Shown here: positions 1-13,400 of the stretch, one piece after another | Numbering within the stretch: the first letter of the stretch is position 1 | Layout: each line of letters begins with the position of its first letter | From: Ceratobasidium sp. AG-K | Taxonomy: Eukaryota; Basidiomycota; Agaricomycetes; Cantharellales; Ceratobasidiaceae | Length of the DNA stretch: 64,000 nucleotides | Assembly: GCA_037039685.1 (NCBI GenBank) | Contig: JAWNGF010000011.1 | Coordinates: forward strand, 62,001-126,000 | Reading direction: 5' to 3' | Notes under the pieces: generated by a model | What the model was told of the DNA's origin: nothing | Databases searched by the model: none | What the model saw: only the letters and a program-made list of their open reading frames with translations | Program-made: the position numbers and the translations under genes

Positions 1-2
1 AG

Positions 3-2489
3 ATGGCAGCCAAAACCCGAACTGCTATATTTACAGGATTAGGACGTAACTCCGGAGGCGTATGGAGATATCTAGCACTACCTCACCGTGCAATTCAAGA
101 ATCAAGAAACGTTTATTTCTCACGGCATTTACCAGACCCCGCCTCATCGCTTGACGCTCCACCACTTGGATTATCAGAGATACATGAAAATTTTGATGAT
201 ACAGACTGGACTGAGATGGAAATGCCAAGTGAGGGGGAGCAGGAGACTGAGTCCAAACCTCAGAATGCCAGCAAAGTTGAATCAAACTCAGTTGAACCAG
301 CAACTCCCACGGCAACTCCCAAATCTCACGCCAACTCACAGTCCACTCAGCCAATTCCCACACAGCCAGTCGCTTCCCGCACTCGCTCAAAGGCCATAAA
401 ACGCAATACCAAGAGACAGGGGGAGTCAGCACACTCAGTTTTCACATCTGGCAACAATTCCCATCGCTCTATGCCTGCTATTCGCAAAGTTCACACTCGC
501 ACCCTTGCAAATGTTGCTATTCCATCCATTACTCGTCTTAATACTCCTGTCCATCGTCATTCAACCAGTAACGGCTCCTCTGCGTCACCACAACAAGTCA
601 ATTGGGCACAAGCCATGGACTATATTGTCGACCACAACAAACTAGTACTCCAAGATCCCGAGGAGGCCTACCCTTACGAACAGAGCTACATAGGTCTCAG
701 CTCCGACAATGGGCACTTCCCCGACAATGTCTATGAAGATCTCAAACGTATGAACAAGAACCGTCATCAAGAGCTCGAGTATTTCAATCAATGGTCAGAT
801 TACAACTTTACTGTACTTGATAAACCTACAATCGGACACAATGGCTATATGCACGACAACTTATCCCCCAAATGGTCCGAAGCAATCACTGATCCGCACC
901 ATGGCGAGGCCTGGCTCAAAGCAGGAATGGAAGAATTCCGCCAGCTTCAAGAACAAGAAGTTTTTGACGATTTCCCACGCAATTCTGTACCTCTAGGCGA
1001 TCAAATCTTGGGTTCAATGTTTGTCACACGCCTTAAACTCGATCAAAACAACAGTATCATTCGTCACAAGGCACGTCTTGTTGTTCTGGGCAATCAGCAG
1101 ATCCCGGGCAAGTCCTATAATGAAATTTCATCGAATACGCCTGCTTTAGACGCCATCCGAATCGTTCTTTCCGTCGTAACTCACGCTAACCTTGATTGCC
1201 ATATGATCGACGTTCATGGGGCTTACACACATGCTCCAATCGATCGTACACTCTACGTCGAATACCCTGAAGGCTTTGGTAAAGGTGGCCCGACTGTAAT
1301 GAAGCTCAAGAAAGCCTTATATGGCGCTCATCAGTCCGGATTTCTTTGGGAAAAGTTCTGCAACGAGAAACTCATTTCCCTGGGCTACAAACGCAATCCA
1401 GCCGACCACTCAGTGTTCCGACGCAAATCTAATGGCATACTATCGATTCTTGTATGCTATGTCGACGATTTCCTTGTCTGCACCACTGCTGGCCACGTCG
1501 ATTTGATCAAAGACGAAATCAAAGCACAATTCGATTGCAGAGACTTAGGCGAGACAAAATCATTTCTAGGCATGAATATCACTCGAGATCGCCCCAACTT
1601 ATCCCTTTCCATTGACATGTCAACCTACACTAAAAACATTGTCGATTTGGCCGACCTTACCAGCGCAAAATTCGCTCATTCCCCCATGTCACATACCAAC
1701 CCAATTCTCGAGCCTGCAACCGATATCTGGTGGAACTATCCTTACGCAACCAATATCGGACGCCTACTTTGGCTTGCTCGTTGCTGCTGGCCCGATATCA
1801 TGTTTGTTGTCTGCCTTTTAGCTCGTTTTACATCATGCTATGACGAATCTCATGTCAATGTTATGAAGAGATGCTTTCGATACATATCTGGCACATCCCA
1901 CATCGGAATCCGATACGACGGCACTGGTCCATTTTACGAAGTCATATACACAGATGCTGACCACGGAATACAACACGGTCGAAAATCGATCTCAGGCGGA
2001 ATTGCTATGCTCGGAGGCGGCCCGGTTATGTGGTGGTCTACCAAACAAGCCACTACTTCGCTTTCTACGATGGAATCCGAATTCCAGTCGCTCGCCAAGT
2101 CCGTCCAGGAACTTCTATGGCTTCGATATTTTCTTTTCGGTCTCAAAATCGATATCTCGAAACCATCCACCATCCTCATCGATAATCAGGTGACCATAGA
2201 CTATGTTCGCACTCCCAACAATCGTACCCAAGCCAAACACATCGATATTTGATACAATTTCGTTCGAGACTACCACGAGCGCGAAGACTTCAAACTATCT
2301 TATGTCCCGACTCGCGACAATCTCGCCGATGCGCTTACAAAGCCGCTTGCGTACGCTCAACATTGGTACCTCGCTAATTCGTATCTCGGAATTTGTGCAG
2401 AAGACGCCCACACGGCTTTAGGCGAACATTTCCCGCATTCTCTTTATATGTTTGCTTTAACTTCGGCTTTTGCACGCATGGCTCATTGA
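3..2489 (+). pseudogene. Copia-1 pol fragment with premature stop
   Basis: Reads as the C-terminal 800 or so residues of a Copia polyprotein: the proline/serine-rich linker after integrase, reverse transcriptase with the YVDD active site near 1460, and RNase H with the YTDADHG segment near 1950. The frame is stopped by TGA at 2250-2252. The Copia-3 copy has CGA at the same codon (after HIDI), so this is a CpG-to-TpG nonsense change. After the stop the same frame runs on to the family's normal TGA, after the residues RMAH, at 2487-2489. This copy should not make full-length RNase H. The start lies outside the window. Confidence 0.92.
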
Positions 2490-2496
2490 GGGGGAG

Positions 2497-2754
2497 CGTT
2501 GTGACTTAGTAATCATACACGTACTTACATGCGTGTCATTCTCGTGTATCTGAGCCCGTATCTCGTTTGTGTGTTGTACATTGGTGTCAACACGTATTTC
2601 TGTCGTATATACATAGTATCTTTAGCGCGTATAAATAGAGGCTGTATAAACGTTGTATATACATCGATTCAGTCACATACAATTCGCTTTCCACTGCTCT
2701 ACTTTGCTAAGACCTAGCTTTGAGTGTCGAGACGTTCTCGAGTGATCCTCAACA
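2497..2754 (+). repeat. Copia-1 3' LTR (258 bp)
   Basis: Aligns over its full length with the 258-bp LTRs of Copia-3, with five substitutions. The first base is changed (cgttg instead of tgttg) and the end is caaca. It contains a TATA-like stretch (gcgtataaatag) around 2628-2639. Confidence 0.93.
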
Positions 2755-3964
2755 CATGCTGATCGATGGTACTTCTGAGAAGCACGGTGCCCCTGCCAAT
2801 TATGGCTTCCTTGCCGCTGACGCCGGTAATGGTTCCTTGTGCGGGCATATAGTCAATGAATGCGCTCCGATTGTTCGCAATGTGAGTGGTTGATCCACTA
2901 TCGGCTATCCATGCGCCACCAAGATGGCTCAGGAACGATGTATCGTCGCTGTCCAATGCCTGGAAGGTATAACTATCGGTCGGCGCATTATTTTCGACGG
3001 CTATATGCGCTCGGTTATCGCGGTTCTTGTGTCTTGCTGGTGTGTTAAACTTTCTTTGTTGATGGTTCCGCTCATTGTTTGCATTCTTCTTGTATGCACC
3101 ACCTCCCGGCTGTCGGCATTCGGCTGCCCAATGGCCAATGCGACTGCAGTTGTTGCATTTAGAGTTCGATTTGTCGGGCGATCGGGGTGCGGGCCGGTGA
3201 TTAGGGTTGTTCTTCATGAACTTGAGGTGTCCAGGCTTTGTATTTCCATAGAATGCATTGTTACCTTCGTTTCTGGTAGTTCGCCTGTGTGCTTCGGCCA
3301 TAATTCGGGCTCTAATGTCGCCTATTTGGTTCGCTTGCTTGTTTAGGTCTTGTCGGTCGATGTTAAAGCTGATCGATTGCGTGAATGAGTCCCAGCTTTC
3401 GGGCAAGCTGGCGACTAATGTGGTAATAAAGTCGACCTCGGAGCAGGAGCCGGTGTCGATATCGTTAATTTGCTGGTACCAGTCGCGCATGCGACGTATA
3501 TGCTCTTCTAGGTCCTCTCCGTCAGTCATCCGGTGACTGAAAAACTTTCTTCGTAGCCCGATAAGTCCAATCGTTCCTTGGACTTGGAAAGTCGCTGCTA
3601 ATACGTCCCACGCGTCCGCCGACGTATTGCACGTTTGTATATGCGTTAGTACGTGTCCGTCGACCCTTAAACGGATGTGCGATAACGCTTTGCGGTCGAT
3701 TTTTGACCAATCGGTGTATGCTTTGTTTGCTTGTACTACGGTTTCGTCTGGAGGCTGTACTCCTTTATCGTCCTTAACTGGAGTGATCGTGACTTCGATC
3801 TGCGCCTTCGGGCAAGGGGTCGTTCGGTTAACGAATTGGTACAGATCAAGGTCGGTGAGGATGTCCTCCATCTGTATGCGCCAAACGTTGTAATTCTCCG
3901 TTCCTCGCAGCGGAGTGATTCGGTAGTGACTCGCACTTCCGCTCGTGTTCGTGGTCTCGGCCAT
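2755..3964 (-). CDS. Copia-2 gag and N-terminal protease (truncated by Copia-1)
   Basis: ATG at 3964 starts a gag of the DUF4219/UBN2 type (motif NYNVWRIQMEDIL near the N-terminus), followed by a CCHC zinc knuckle (CNNCSRIGHWAAEC). It continues in the same frame, with no stop, into the retropepsin motif ADSGSTTH. The native sequence ends at 2755, after DQH of the protease domain; the remaining open codons to 2714 come from the Copia-1 LTR. Gag and protease are continuous here, whereas Copia-3 has a TGA between them. It cannot make active integrase or reverse transcriptase. Confidence 0.9.
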
Positions 3965-4031
3965 TTGGTATGATTTGGTACGTACGTTCGATTCGGGTGG
4001 TTCTGGAGTTCGTATTTAGATTACAGTAGCG

Positions 4032-4045
4032 CAGGGCTCATAACC
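4032..4045 (-). other. Copia-2 primer-binding site (half-tRNA type)
   Basis: Read on the minus strand, this 14-mer (GGTTATGAGCCCTG) lies immediately inside the LTR. It is the exact complement of the anticodon-arm sequence CAGGGCTCATAACC of eukaryotic initiator tRNA-Met, as used by Ty5/Drosophila copia-type half-tRNA priming. The same 14-mer follows the 5' LTR of Copia-3. Confidence 0.85.
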
Positions 4046-4315
4046 TATTGAAATGTATATAAAAGCGATAAGAGAAATGATATAAACGAGTGACTATATA
4101 CAAAGAGAAGAGAAAGAATGAGAGAAAGAGAGAATGAGAGAATGAGAGAATGAGAATGAGAACGGCGCACGGAGCGCGCCTTATATACCCTACGGTCAAG
4201 CGTCGAGTATATGCTAGTACCTACTACGCTTCGCTCGATTGCTATCGCTCGTAGGTACTGGTAAGTTCTCGTACATTCGTTATGTATATACATTGGGTAA
4301 TTATCTATTTCAACA
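4046..4315 (-). repeat. Copia-2 5' LTR (about 270 bp)
   Basis: Bounded by the half-tRNA primer site on the inner side and by carboxypeptidase coding sequence on the outer side. Terminal inverted repeats are TGTTGAAAT and ATTTCAATA. It contains an imperfect purine-rich simple repeat (gagaatgagagaatgag) around 4100-4160. No second LTR is visible, so the boundaries are inferred. Confidence 0.75.
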
Positions 4316-4317
4316 AT

Positions 4318-4691
4318 GATTGGGTCTGCAACTGGGTATGTTGGAGCCACGGGGGATTAGGAGATAGGCAACTATATGCCTACTCAATGTTAATGACTCG
4401 TAGGTGGGCAATTACAAGTGGCTCTTGAAGCTCGACTGGACTGGCAACGGTGCGTTCAACGCCGAAAAAGATCGAGATTGGCTCGTCGATGGCCGGGTCG
4501 CTGGATTCACTCGCTCTGCTCACGGGCTTACATTCGCAACCGTGGACGGGGCAGGTCATATGGTGCGGACCACTGATTCAGCTTGCACCATGGGCTACGC
4601 AAATACTGAATGTTAAATGCAGGTTCCCTACGATAAGCCGAAAGAAGCGTTGGTGATGCTAAATAGATGGCTGGAAGAAAAGGACTTGTAA
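4318..4691 (+). pseudogene. serine carboxypeptidase (family S10) C-terminal exons, gene cut by Copia-2
   Basis: Three exon pieces give the end of an S10 carboxypeptidase (vacuolar CPY/secreted type). 4318-4335 encodes DWVCNW. An intron (4336-4403) leads to 4404-4562 with VGNYKW, then GLTFATVDGAGHM, which carries the His of the catalytic triad in the GAGHM motif. A second intron (4563-4622, donor gtgcgg) leads to 4623-4691 (VPYDKPKEAL, then stop). The Copia-2 LTR abuts the first codon of the DWVCNW piece, so the gene is split inside an exon. The upstream part with the catalytic Ser and Asp is not in the window. Confidence 0.85.
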
Positions 4692-5321
4692 ATTCACGCG
4701 TATGAGTATTACGGACAACTTGTGGCGAACCCAGTGTATTAGTGGGCACAAACATCGTGGATACATGCGTGGGAAGCTCTACGAACAGCACCCCAAACTC
4801 ATTATATGCCAGCATCTATTCATGATTTAATGACATCTTAATTAATAAAACCGACACGCATGCAAGTAAGCTCTTGGACGTTGCTACCATATGGTAAGTT
4901 TGGCACGAGGTAACAAGCTCGCAGAGTCATGAATTGTTGATTCTTCGAGTTGAAATTATGACAAGGGGTACGGTACTCTAGTACCCACCGAAATATGGCA
5001 ACTTGTTCTTGCCAATGTATATCGAAACCGAGACCAAAAGCAGGCACATAGCCCTGTGCACGCACAGGCATTTCTCTAAGCAGAGCGGGCTGATGGTCAT
5101 GCGCTGCGGTAGCAAGGACCACTAAATGCGCCAACAGAGCCAACTCTGTAGCTTCGGTAGATACCCCATACACTTACTCGATGCTTTGTGTTCACAAGTT
5201 GGGTTAATATTTAATTGTCTAAGCCAATTATGGATATGTAACAAGTTGAATCGAAGTTTAAGTAAAGGGGTTAGCCACGTGACCAATGTCCAGGAGACCA
5301 CAAACTACTCTAACCAAAAGT
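4692..5321. other. intergenic, nothing recognised
   Basis: Short open frames occur on both strands, none with a recognisable motif or plausible splice structure. Confidence 0.6.
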
Positions 5322-6903
5322 CTAGTTGCGAGTAGGCTCGATGATATCTTGCTTGAGTACGTAGCGGTACTTGGGTTTCCCCGCATCTAATCCCTCAATA
5401 GCCGCCTTCACCTTGCTCATAGGGAAAACCTCGATCCAAGGTTGGATTTTGGCTTTGGCGGCAAGTGCCTAATATCCCAGTGTCTTCAGTACAAATTGTG
5501 TTCATATCGATACTGGACTCACCAGCATCTCAGTAGCCTCCTTTTTGGACCCGATCATCGACCCACCCAAGCGACATGCGGTGGGTATGAGGTCAAAGGC
5601 CAAGATCTGAGGGAGTGGGGTTTCCGGAGCCCCGACATTAATGAATGTACCGTTTACATCAAGTAACCTTTCATTGCAAAGGTAAGCAGACATTTCATCG
5701 ACACCACTTTAGCTTACTTGAGATAGTCCCTAAGCGGGAACGTGTCTACCACATTGACAGTCGAAATGATGAGGTCCAGTGAGCCTCGGAGACTAGTCAT
5801 AGTTTCCTACCATAGATTAAAAAAATGATATAATCACGATAATTTGAGGAAAAGGCATCCTCACATTGTCATCGGAAGTAACAAAGTGGGAAGCACCCAT
5901 TTTGAGCGCGTCTTGTTGCTTGCGAGCGCTATGCGAGAACACATACACCTCAGAGCCCAAGGCTTTCGCAAAGAGAACTCCAAAGTGGCCCTAGAAGATA
6001 TCGCACGTTAGTACATATTGAGGTGGGCACAAGATCACTCACCAGACCACCTAATCCAATAATGCCCACTTTCTTTCCTGGGCCGGCGCCATTGCGAACA
6101 AGTGGAGAGTACACCGTCAGCCCGCCGCACTGGTAAAATGGGATTGGTTGAGGCATTACGAGACAGATCGAAAAGACATACCATCATACTAGCAGCGTCC
6201 TCCAACTTTAATTCATCGGGAATAGGAAAGACGTATTGGTGGTTGGCACGCACAGCGGTGCTATATCCTCCCTGACTGAGCGTGCCGTCGGTGTGAAATG
6301 CGTTCTTTGATAAGCTACATTAGATTGATAGTCTCGGCGATGTAGAAATTTGTGCCTACGTAGGTATCAACACCCTTTTCACAATAGTTTTCATTGTCGG
6401 AGTGGCACCGTTTACAAGACCCACATCCGTTGCAGCGCGCGCCGACACCTACTCGGTCACCGACTTTGATTCCAGTCTTTTGAGAGGCAATCGAGCCCAC
6501 TCGGACTGCAATACCAGCAACTTCATGCCTGTCATGGATAATCAGCTTACGGCCGAAGAAAGTGGCGAACGTGCTTACCCCACAACGAGAGGTAATTGTT
6601 GAATATTACCCCAACCCCCAGAGGCTGTGTGAATATCAGAGCCGCAAATTCTGTAGCAGAACGAGGCATTAGCGATGCAAAGTCGGCGGACACAAGAGTC
6701 ATGGAACACTAACCCGCAATAAGACACAGCGACGTCAATATCCTCCTCATCCCAGGTCTTGGGTTTGATATCAATCAGCTGAAAGTCGCTCTGAGTTGCT
6801 GTGAGTCTCAAATGTCTTCAGCCTGGTCCACGATAGCTTGGCTTACCCATTTCTTGGGGTCGTGAATGGCGTAGCCTTTGAAAACCTGAGTTGAGTCAGA
6901 CAT
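5322..6903 (-). CDS. NADP-dependent zinc alcohol dehydrogenase (cinnamyl-alcohol dehydrogenase-like, MDR family)
   Basis: Ten exons join in frame to 363 codons plus stop: 6903-6847, 6790-6714, 6650-6579, 6528-6360, 6304-6182, 6129-6043, 5990-5865, 5806-5718, 5667-5523, 5468-5322. All nine introns are GT-AG and 50-63 bp. The enzyme should interconvert aldehydes and alcohols with NADP(H) in the cytosol. Catalytic zinc ligands are visible: Cys47 in GICGSDIH and His70-Glu71 in GHE. The structural-zinc cluster is CNGCGSCKRCHSDNENYC. The Rossmann motif is GLGGLGHFG, followed by the conserved NGTFINVGAP segment. Length and order match the Adh6/Adh7-CAD group of fungi. No lesion is seen. The start is the only ATG that fits the MSDSTQVFKGYAI N-terminus. 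Confidence 0.93.
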
Positions 6904-7479
6904 CGAGGAAACAGTTAAACAAGGTTTTGGATGATCGAAAGAAGAGATCGAGCAGAGAACCTGAGTGGAATGTTGCATCGAGACTCTCGTTAAGGTCCAT
7001 TATATAGGAGCCTCCAAGGGAAATTAAGTTTAGCCGTTGCGTCATGCCCAGCTGCCTGAATCATCGGTGGAGGTACGATTGGCGCTACAGTTAGCTTATA
7101 GCAGGTGGAGGAGAGCACATGGAGGTGGAGGTCAGGTGGAGGTGGAGGTCATTTCAATTCCACCATTTCCAATTTCCACTTTCCCGACATATCGTTATTT
7201 CTGGGTCTCCGATGGCTTGGCATGAATCCGAGTGAAGGCTATCATATACATGAATCAATGCCCAAAAACAACATACTTTCTACTGGCATAATACACGGGG
7301 TAATTTAAAATGATCTCCAAGCAGCCGGAGGCACGGTCTCTACGAAAGCCGTGCCCTGCCCTCGGAGCTTTGGGAGCAAGTTTCAAATCATATCTGAATA
7401 ATAATTCTAAATATGTTACTACCGCATCGGATATCGATGATGTAATGCATCCATTGGTTTGCAAAGAGAAACACATCAT
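6904..7479. other. upstream region of the dehydrogenase with a purine-rich simple repeat
   Basis: Holds the 5' flank of the dehydrogenase and an imperfect GGTGGA repeat around 7101-7151. No gene recognised. Confidence 0.6.
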
Positions 7480-7486
7480 CTTATGA

Positions 7487-7772
7487 TCAAACCACGAAGT
7501 TGTACCAGCCTATCCTAATGTCTACTTCTTGTGCGGCGTTGTCAACGATAACATCGGGGATGTATTGCCCAAGACGAGTCGCTGACCTCGGGTAAAACGT
7601 AATCTGGTTACAATTGACCAGTCTCAGTTTCCTGATCGAAGGGCGTGCCTGTGCGAGGTGCAGAACCGATGTTTCCAAGACTTGTCCGCCATGGATATAT
7701 AGAGTATGGAGTTTAGGGCATAGTGATGCTAAAGTCGATGCGATGATTTCTAGTACCTGTATTCCAAATCGA
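7487..7772 (-). pseudogene. C-terminal fragment of an F-box/LRR-type protein
   Basis: The minus strand reads as a leucine-rich-repeat-like tail (LEIIASTLASLCPKLHTLYI, then RKLRLVNCNQITFYP) ending at a stop near 7489. A possible splice acceptor (atacag) lies at its upstream edge, but no upstream exon or F-box could be joined to it. The pattern resembles the C-terminal LRR part of fungal F-box proteins. Treated as a remnant; family assignment is tentative. Confidence 0.4.
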
Positions 7773-8196
7773 GGATACTATCCATAAAATCAATGTATGC
7801 TCGGTCTTTATGTGTATACAGCGGCGTTGGCGACGGTGTGATTGTTAGAATCGGAGCTTTGTGGACGAATTGCACAAGCGCTCAACCCCGGGCCACACTT
7901 TATTCTGTTGGTATTTGTCTTTCCATCCAAAGGCTGATGCGTCTTACTACTGTTCCAATTCATGCCTTACGTGTGGCGCATATACTCGAAGTGGCGGTGC
8001 TATGTCATTTGTCAACAATCACTTTGCTCCAGGCGCGCATGTGGTGGCGGCGACCATCAAGGAGCACCGGTAGTACTACATCGAATAGGTATGAGGTATG
8101 TAAATATACTCTCCGGGTATTGCCACACGCATTTGATTGCACTTGGGCGGAATCGTCGGGCTTAGCAGCTCAAGACAGCCCCTGGCTGCTACAGTA

Positions 8197-8238
8197 ATGA
8201 ACATGCCACCCGAGCTATGCCTGGAGGAACGTTCGATG
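8197..8238 (+). pseudogene. F-box gene start, truncated relic
   Basis: ATG at 8197 opens MNMPPELCLEE, the usual first residues of this lineage's F-box proteins and a close match to MKIPPELLLE of the gene at 8900. The frame is not continued by F-box sequence. The DNA upstream (about 7950-8190) resembles that upstream of 8900 (about 8640-8895, both with ggcgcatatactcga), so a promoter plus first exon seems to have been duplicated. Confidence 0.45.
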
Positions 8239-8899
8239 ATTTAGATAGCCTCCTTGTAGGACACAAATCGTTATTAACTCAACTTGGCTTACCAGGCACC
8301 TCCTTCCATTGCGTCTCGCGTCACTCCCACAAGCCAACAAGTCCTTCCGAGGGGTTCTCGTGCGACGTGCTTCTATTATGGCACATAACGCAACTTGGAG
8401 GACGTACCGCCGTTATGGACGAGTTTCCTACAGAATTTGATTTGTCATCCGAGCAAAGGGACCCTCCTCCCTCTAAACACAATTTTACTTGGGGACATCC
8501 CCGGAATAATGGGTTTATATTGTCATTAACATTCTCGTTTGTCAACGAGGCCTGGCTAAACCCGTTCCTCCGGTGTGCCACGCCCAACGCTTATTTACTG
8601 GTTCGTTCTGTAGTGTTACCCCATAGTAGATTACAGTGGCTGCGACTCCAACCCGGTCCTAGGTATGGCGCATATACTCGAGACTATTTCATATGATGCG
8701 GCAGTGCTAGATCATGTGTCAGCAATAGCCTACTAATCGCATGGATGCGATTTAGCCCATACGTAGTGGTGACTCCCAGACTTCCATGATGATGGGTCAA
8801 ATAAGCACAGAGTATGTTACTGCTTAGCCCTAGTACCATTGAATGCAAAACTGACTTCATCTCAATAGAGCTATTGGCCCCGCAAGGGAAGCGCCGGTA

Positions 8900-11362
8900 A
8901 TGAAGATTCCGCCCGAGTTACTCTTAGAGGCAAGCTAGATCAAAATCGCATACCCGCAACTTATAAATCTTCCTTGGTTTAAAACTAGATTGCGAATTAT
9001 CTCCATCCGTTGGATCTCCTGTTCCTCGCGCGAGTCAACAGATCGTTCAGAGAGGTACTCATGCAGCGTTCGTCTATCCTGACCTGGCAGATGGCAGCAC
9101 GCAAATTTAAGGGCCTCCCCCCATGCCCTAGCAGTCTCAGCGAGCCCCAATATGCCGCCTTGTTGTTTCTAAACGAGTGTACGGTGAGGCGAATGGTGTC
9201 CTCTGCGTCGTCGGACCTTTTTGCGGCCTAACTGGATATCCAGCTCTGTAGTCGAACAACTTCAGATGTGATAGATCCAACCTTATTAGTACGTTTGTGC
9301 ACAAGATGCACGAAAGCGTGGTGAGTCCTTGGCACTTGGGCACACGAAAGACTCGAGACAATATTATTACCAATAACAAGGCTTGTCAATGTTGAAACAG
9401 TGGAACATAGCGATTTACTAGTGGGGGGAACGAATGAAGGTATGTCTTCAACCGGATCTCGACCACCACTCGACCCAGCTTACAAGCAATACATTGTCTG
9501 TGCCTGGATCTTTTATCTGATATGATAGGCCGGAAACAGTGCCTTCTTAGTGATGCAGAAACTGTTAAAAGAAAGTATTCCGAACTCGAAGCTGCGGGGT
9601 CTCGTACACGGCTGCATTTGTGGGCAGAGGAGCGCCGTCAACACGTGAAGGAGCGCCAAGAGGTTTGAACTCCCATCCACGAAATGTTGATACCTAACGC
9701 TCCTGCACCTTCCAGTTTGCTGTGATCTTGGAGCCGTGGCTTGAAGCTAGAAGGCAAGAGCGCATGGAAGAACGGCTCCGAATTGCACAAGCCAATCTAA
9801 TAGAGTAGGGGGACTGAAGTCTGGTCATAAAGCAGGAAACTAATGCTTTAGCATTCGACCACCAGAGTTAAAGTTCGTCTGCATACACTAGGATGGGCGC
9901 AGACAGACATCGACAACACTGAATTTATACAAAGTCACTTGTATATTCCATCCGTACTTGACGTGGGGCCACTTAAGAACGAAGGTGAGTAAATTTTGCT
10001 GCGACGTGATTATACCTGGTAAACACTCTAGGCAACCGTAGACTGGGAAGCTCTTCTGCCAGAATTTTTTGAAGCCCTGGGAGAAACTCGCCGACAGCGT
10101 CTCCTAGTAGAAGCGGCCAAGAGGAAACAAGAGCGAGAACATTTATTGAGAAATTGGCTACTATCATTGCAGGGTCAAACTAAACTAATTGCCCGAGTGG
10201 CTCCGAAATCACAACGCACAGAAAATTGCTCTGCTACGAGCCCATCTTCCAACGGGACGACGGCAGATATCGAAGATTCCATGGTATGCATCGCATCTAC
10301 GCTAGTTGCAGAACTAACCTGCCAGATGCAAGTACAACAGAGAGTACAGCTCTTTATTCCAACCTCTTCCCCACCCTTCACACATTCTAAGCTGGCCGGA
10401 GTATAAAACACTCTTAGAGCAGGATGAACCAATTGAAGTGCTCGAATCTAAGCTTGAGGCTCAAGCCAATGGGCTAATGCAGCTAATCGACAAATGGCGT
10501 GTGAACCTTGAACGAATGCTAGTGGAACGGATGCCAGAAGATACTCTACCGGTCGATAACGATTCCAAAGAGTTATGCTTAACAACTGGCTCAATGGAGG
10601 AGCCCCAACCGATCTCTTCTCTCGATTTGGCGACAAGGAAGCTCCTGAGAGCGGACGCAATATTCAAGGGCTCGAATAGCTTTCGTCGTCTGAGCACGTA
10701 TCCCGAAGACTTCTATGAAGCCAACACAGGTGGATTACCTTATCACCCTATGGCTGCTAGCATAGGGAGAGCTATGCTAAATGACCTGCAGCAACCCAAC
10801 GCGTCTTACCTTGAGATGAAGGCTATGGGTGATACATTCTTGTGTGGGAGATGTTATGGCTGCACCACGCCTCGAGCGTGGATGGAGATGGTAAGGTATT
10901 GAATATATTATGCGAACAAACCAGATAACTTTATTCATAGATTCAGCATTATTTGGCTGAGAAGCTGCGATACGAAAGTACAGTAGCCTTGTGCAACTCG
11001 CGCAACGTCAAGGATTTCACCTACGTTTTTGATCACGATGTGACCCGCATCATCCAGAATAGGCCGCTTGTGCAAGTCAGGGATCGAAGCCACATAATCC
11101 AGCACCCAAACCTTGACGATGATCCGTACTTGTGCAAAATATGCATCAAGGCCATTGGGTTCATGAATTTTAATTTCAAGTCAGGCGCAATCCATGGAGA
11201 ACTCAACATTAAGGATCATGTGCAGAACATGTAAGTAAAGCTATGGCTCGGAGCATTCCAGTTGTGAGACTATAACCCATGCAAATTGCCAGACACCTTG
11301 TCAAGAACCCAGAACTACGGAAGCACTACGTCCCGGCGGGTGGGAACGGATTGCCAAGCTAG
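8900..11362 (+). CDS. F-box domain protein, multi-exon, with uncertain middle exons
   Basis: Starts MKIPPELLLE (8900-8929). A GC-AG intron (8930-8988) follows, then the F-box body from 8989 (YLHPLDLLFLARVNRSF, WQMAARKFKGLPPC). Further exons: 9529-9662 (ERRQHVKERQE), 9716-9804, 9866-9984, 10042 to about 10283, about 10390-10890, 10941-11230 and 11293-11362 (HYVPAGGNGLPS, stop). Such proteins usually link substrates to SCF ubiquitin ligases through SKP1. Two stretches do not join cleanly: about 9184-9440, where a TGA interrupts the likely frame, and 10330-10410, where the frame shifts by one. It is either a gene with unseen splice choices or a decaying copy. The last exons are intact and phase-consistent. 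Confidence 0.6.
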
Positions 11363-11849
11363 GGAAGGTTATTTTTATGGGTACTTGTGGTTCGGAACCA
11401 ACTGTGTAGTACTGGCATTCACGTTAAATTTGCATTGTCGTATGTACTGGTACATGTCGAAGACTGGAAACAGGGTCTCGAGAGCAGATAACTGCCTGGT
11501 CCTATATCTAGCGTAAACCCAGAAGATATTCTCGAATTGTACTGGGGTACACGGAAACCTAGGCTGAGGTGACGCATTGATGCCAGTAAGCAGGGGGTGT
11601 GAGAAAGGTGCGCATATATACAGCTAGAAAGACCATACTCATGCGGCAGCTGAAGATAACAGATATCTTTACTGGCATAGATTCACCTTTGTCGCTTCAG
11701 GGCAACCAGTTCTATTTGAGTAGGGTATGCGATAAATGCACGATCCCGCTTATCCGCACTTTCGCAAGTGGTCACGGAGCAGACAAGAATAGCCATACAT
11801 GATATACCACGACTGTTCCTATTAGCATACATTTGTCTAGTTTTGGGGT
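11363..11849. other. intergenic, nothing recognised
   Basis: Short open frames only, between the F-box gene and the pseudogene on the other strand. Confidence 0.55.

Positions 11850-13400
<1,551 letters not shown>

Larger units (their letters stand above)
1..2754 (+). mobile_element. Copia-1: 3' part of a Ty1/Copia LTR retrotransposon, cut by the window edge
   Basis: Only the 3' part lies in the window: integrase C-terminal region, reverse transcriptase, RNase H and the 3' LTR. It is nearly identical to Copia-3 at 47112-53101, so both belong to one family. The inserted end is at 2754. Directly after it the minus-strand gag-protease frame of Copia-2 begins, so Copia-1 inserted into Copia-2. 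The 5-bp target duplication should be catgc (2755-2759), but the left flank is outside the window and this could not be tested. Confidence 0.93.
2755..4315 (-). mobile_element. Copia-2: 5' part of a minus-strand Copia element, interrupted by Copia-1
   Basis: In minus-strand order there is an LTR (4315-4046), a primer-binding site (4045-4032), and an open frame for gag plus the start of protease (3964-2755). It ends abruptly at the outer edge of the Copia-1 3' LTR; the rest of pol should lie beyond the left window edge. The LTR termini (TGTTGAAAT and ATTTCAATA on the element strand) are near-perfect inverted repeats. The outer LTR end lies inside a serine carboxypeptidase exon, with predicted target duplication atgat (4316-4320). 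Confidence 0.88.

Noticed and set aside
8217..8696. 160-codon plus-strand ATG frame
   Set aside because: No motif, overlaps duplicated F-box upstream DNA, no support from splice signals or family pattern.
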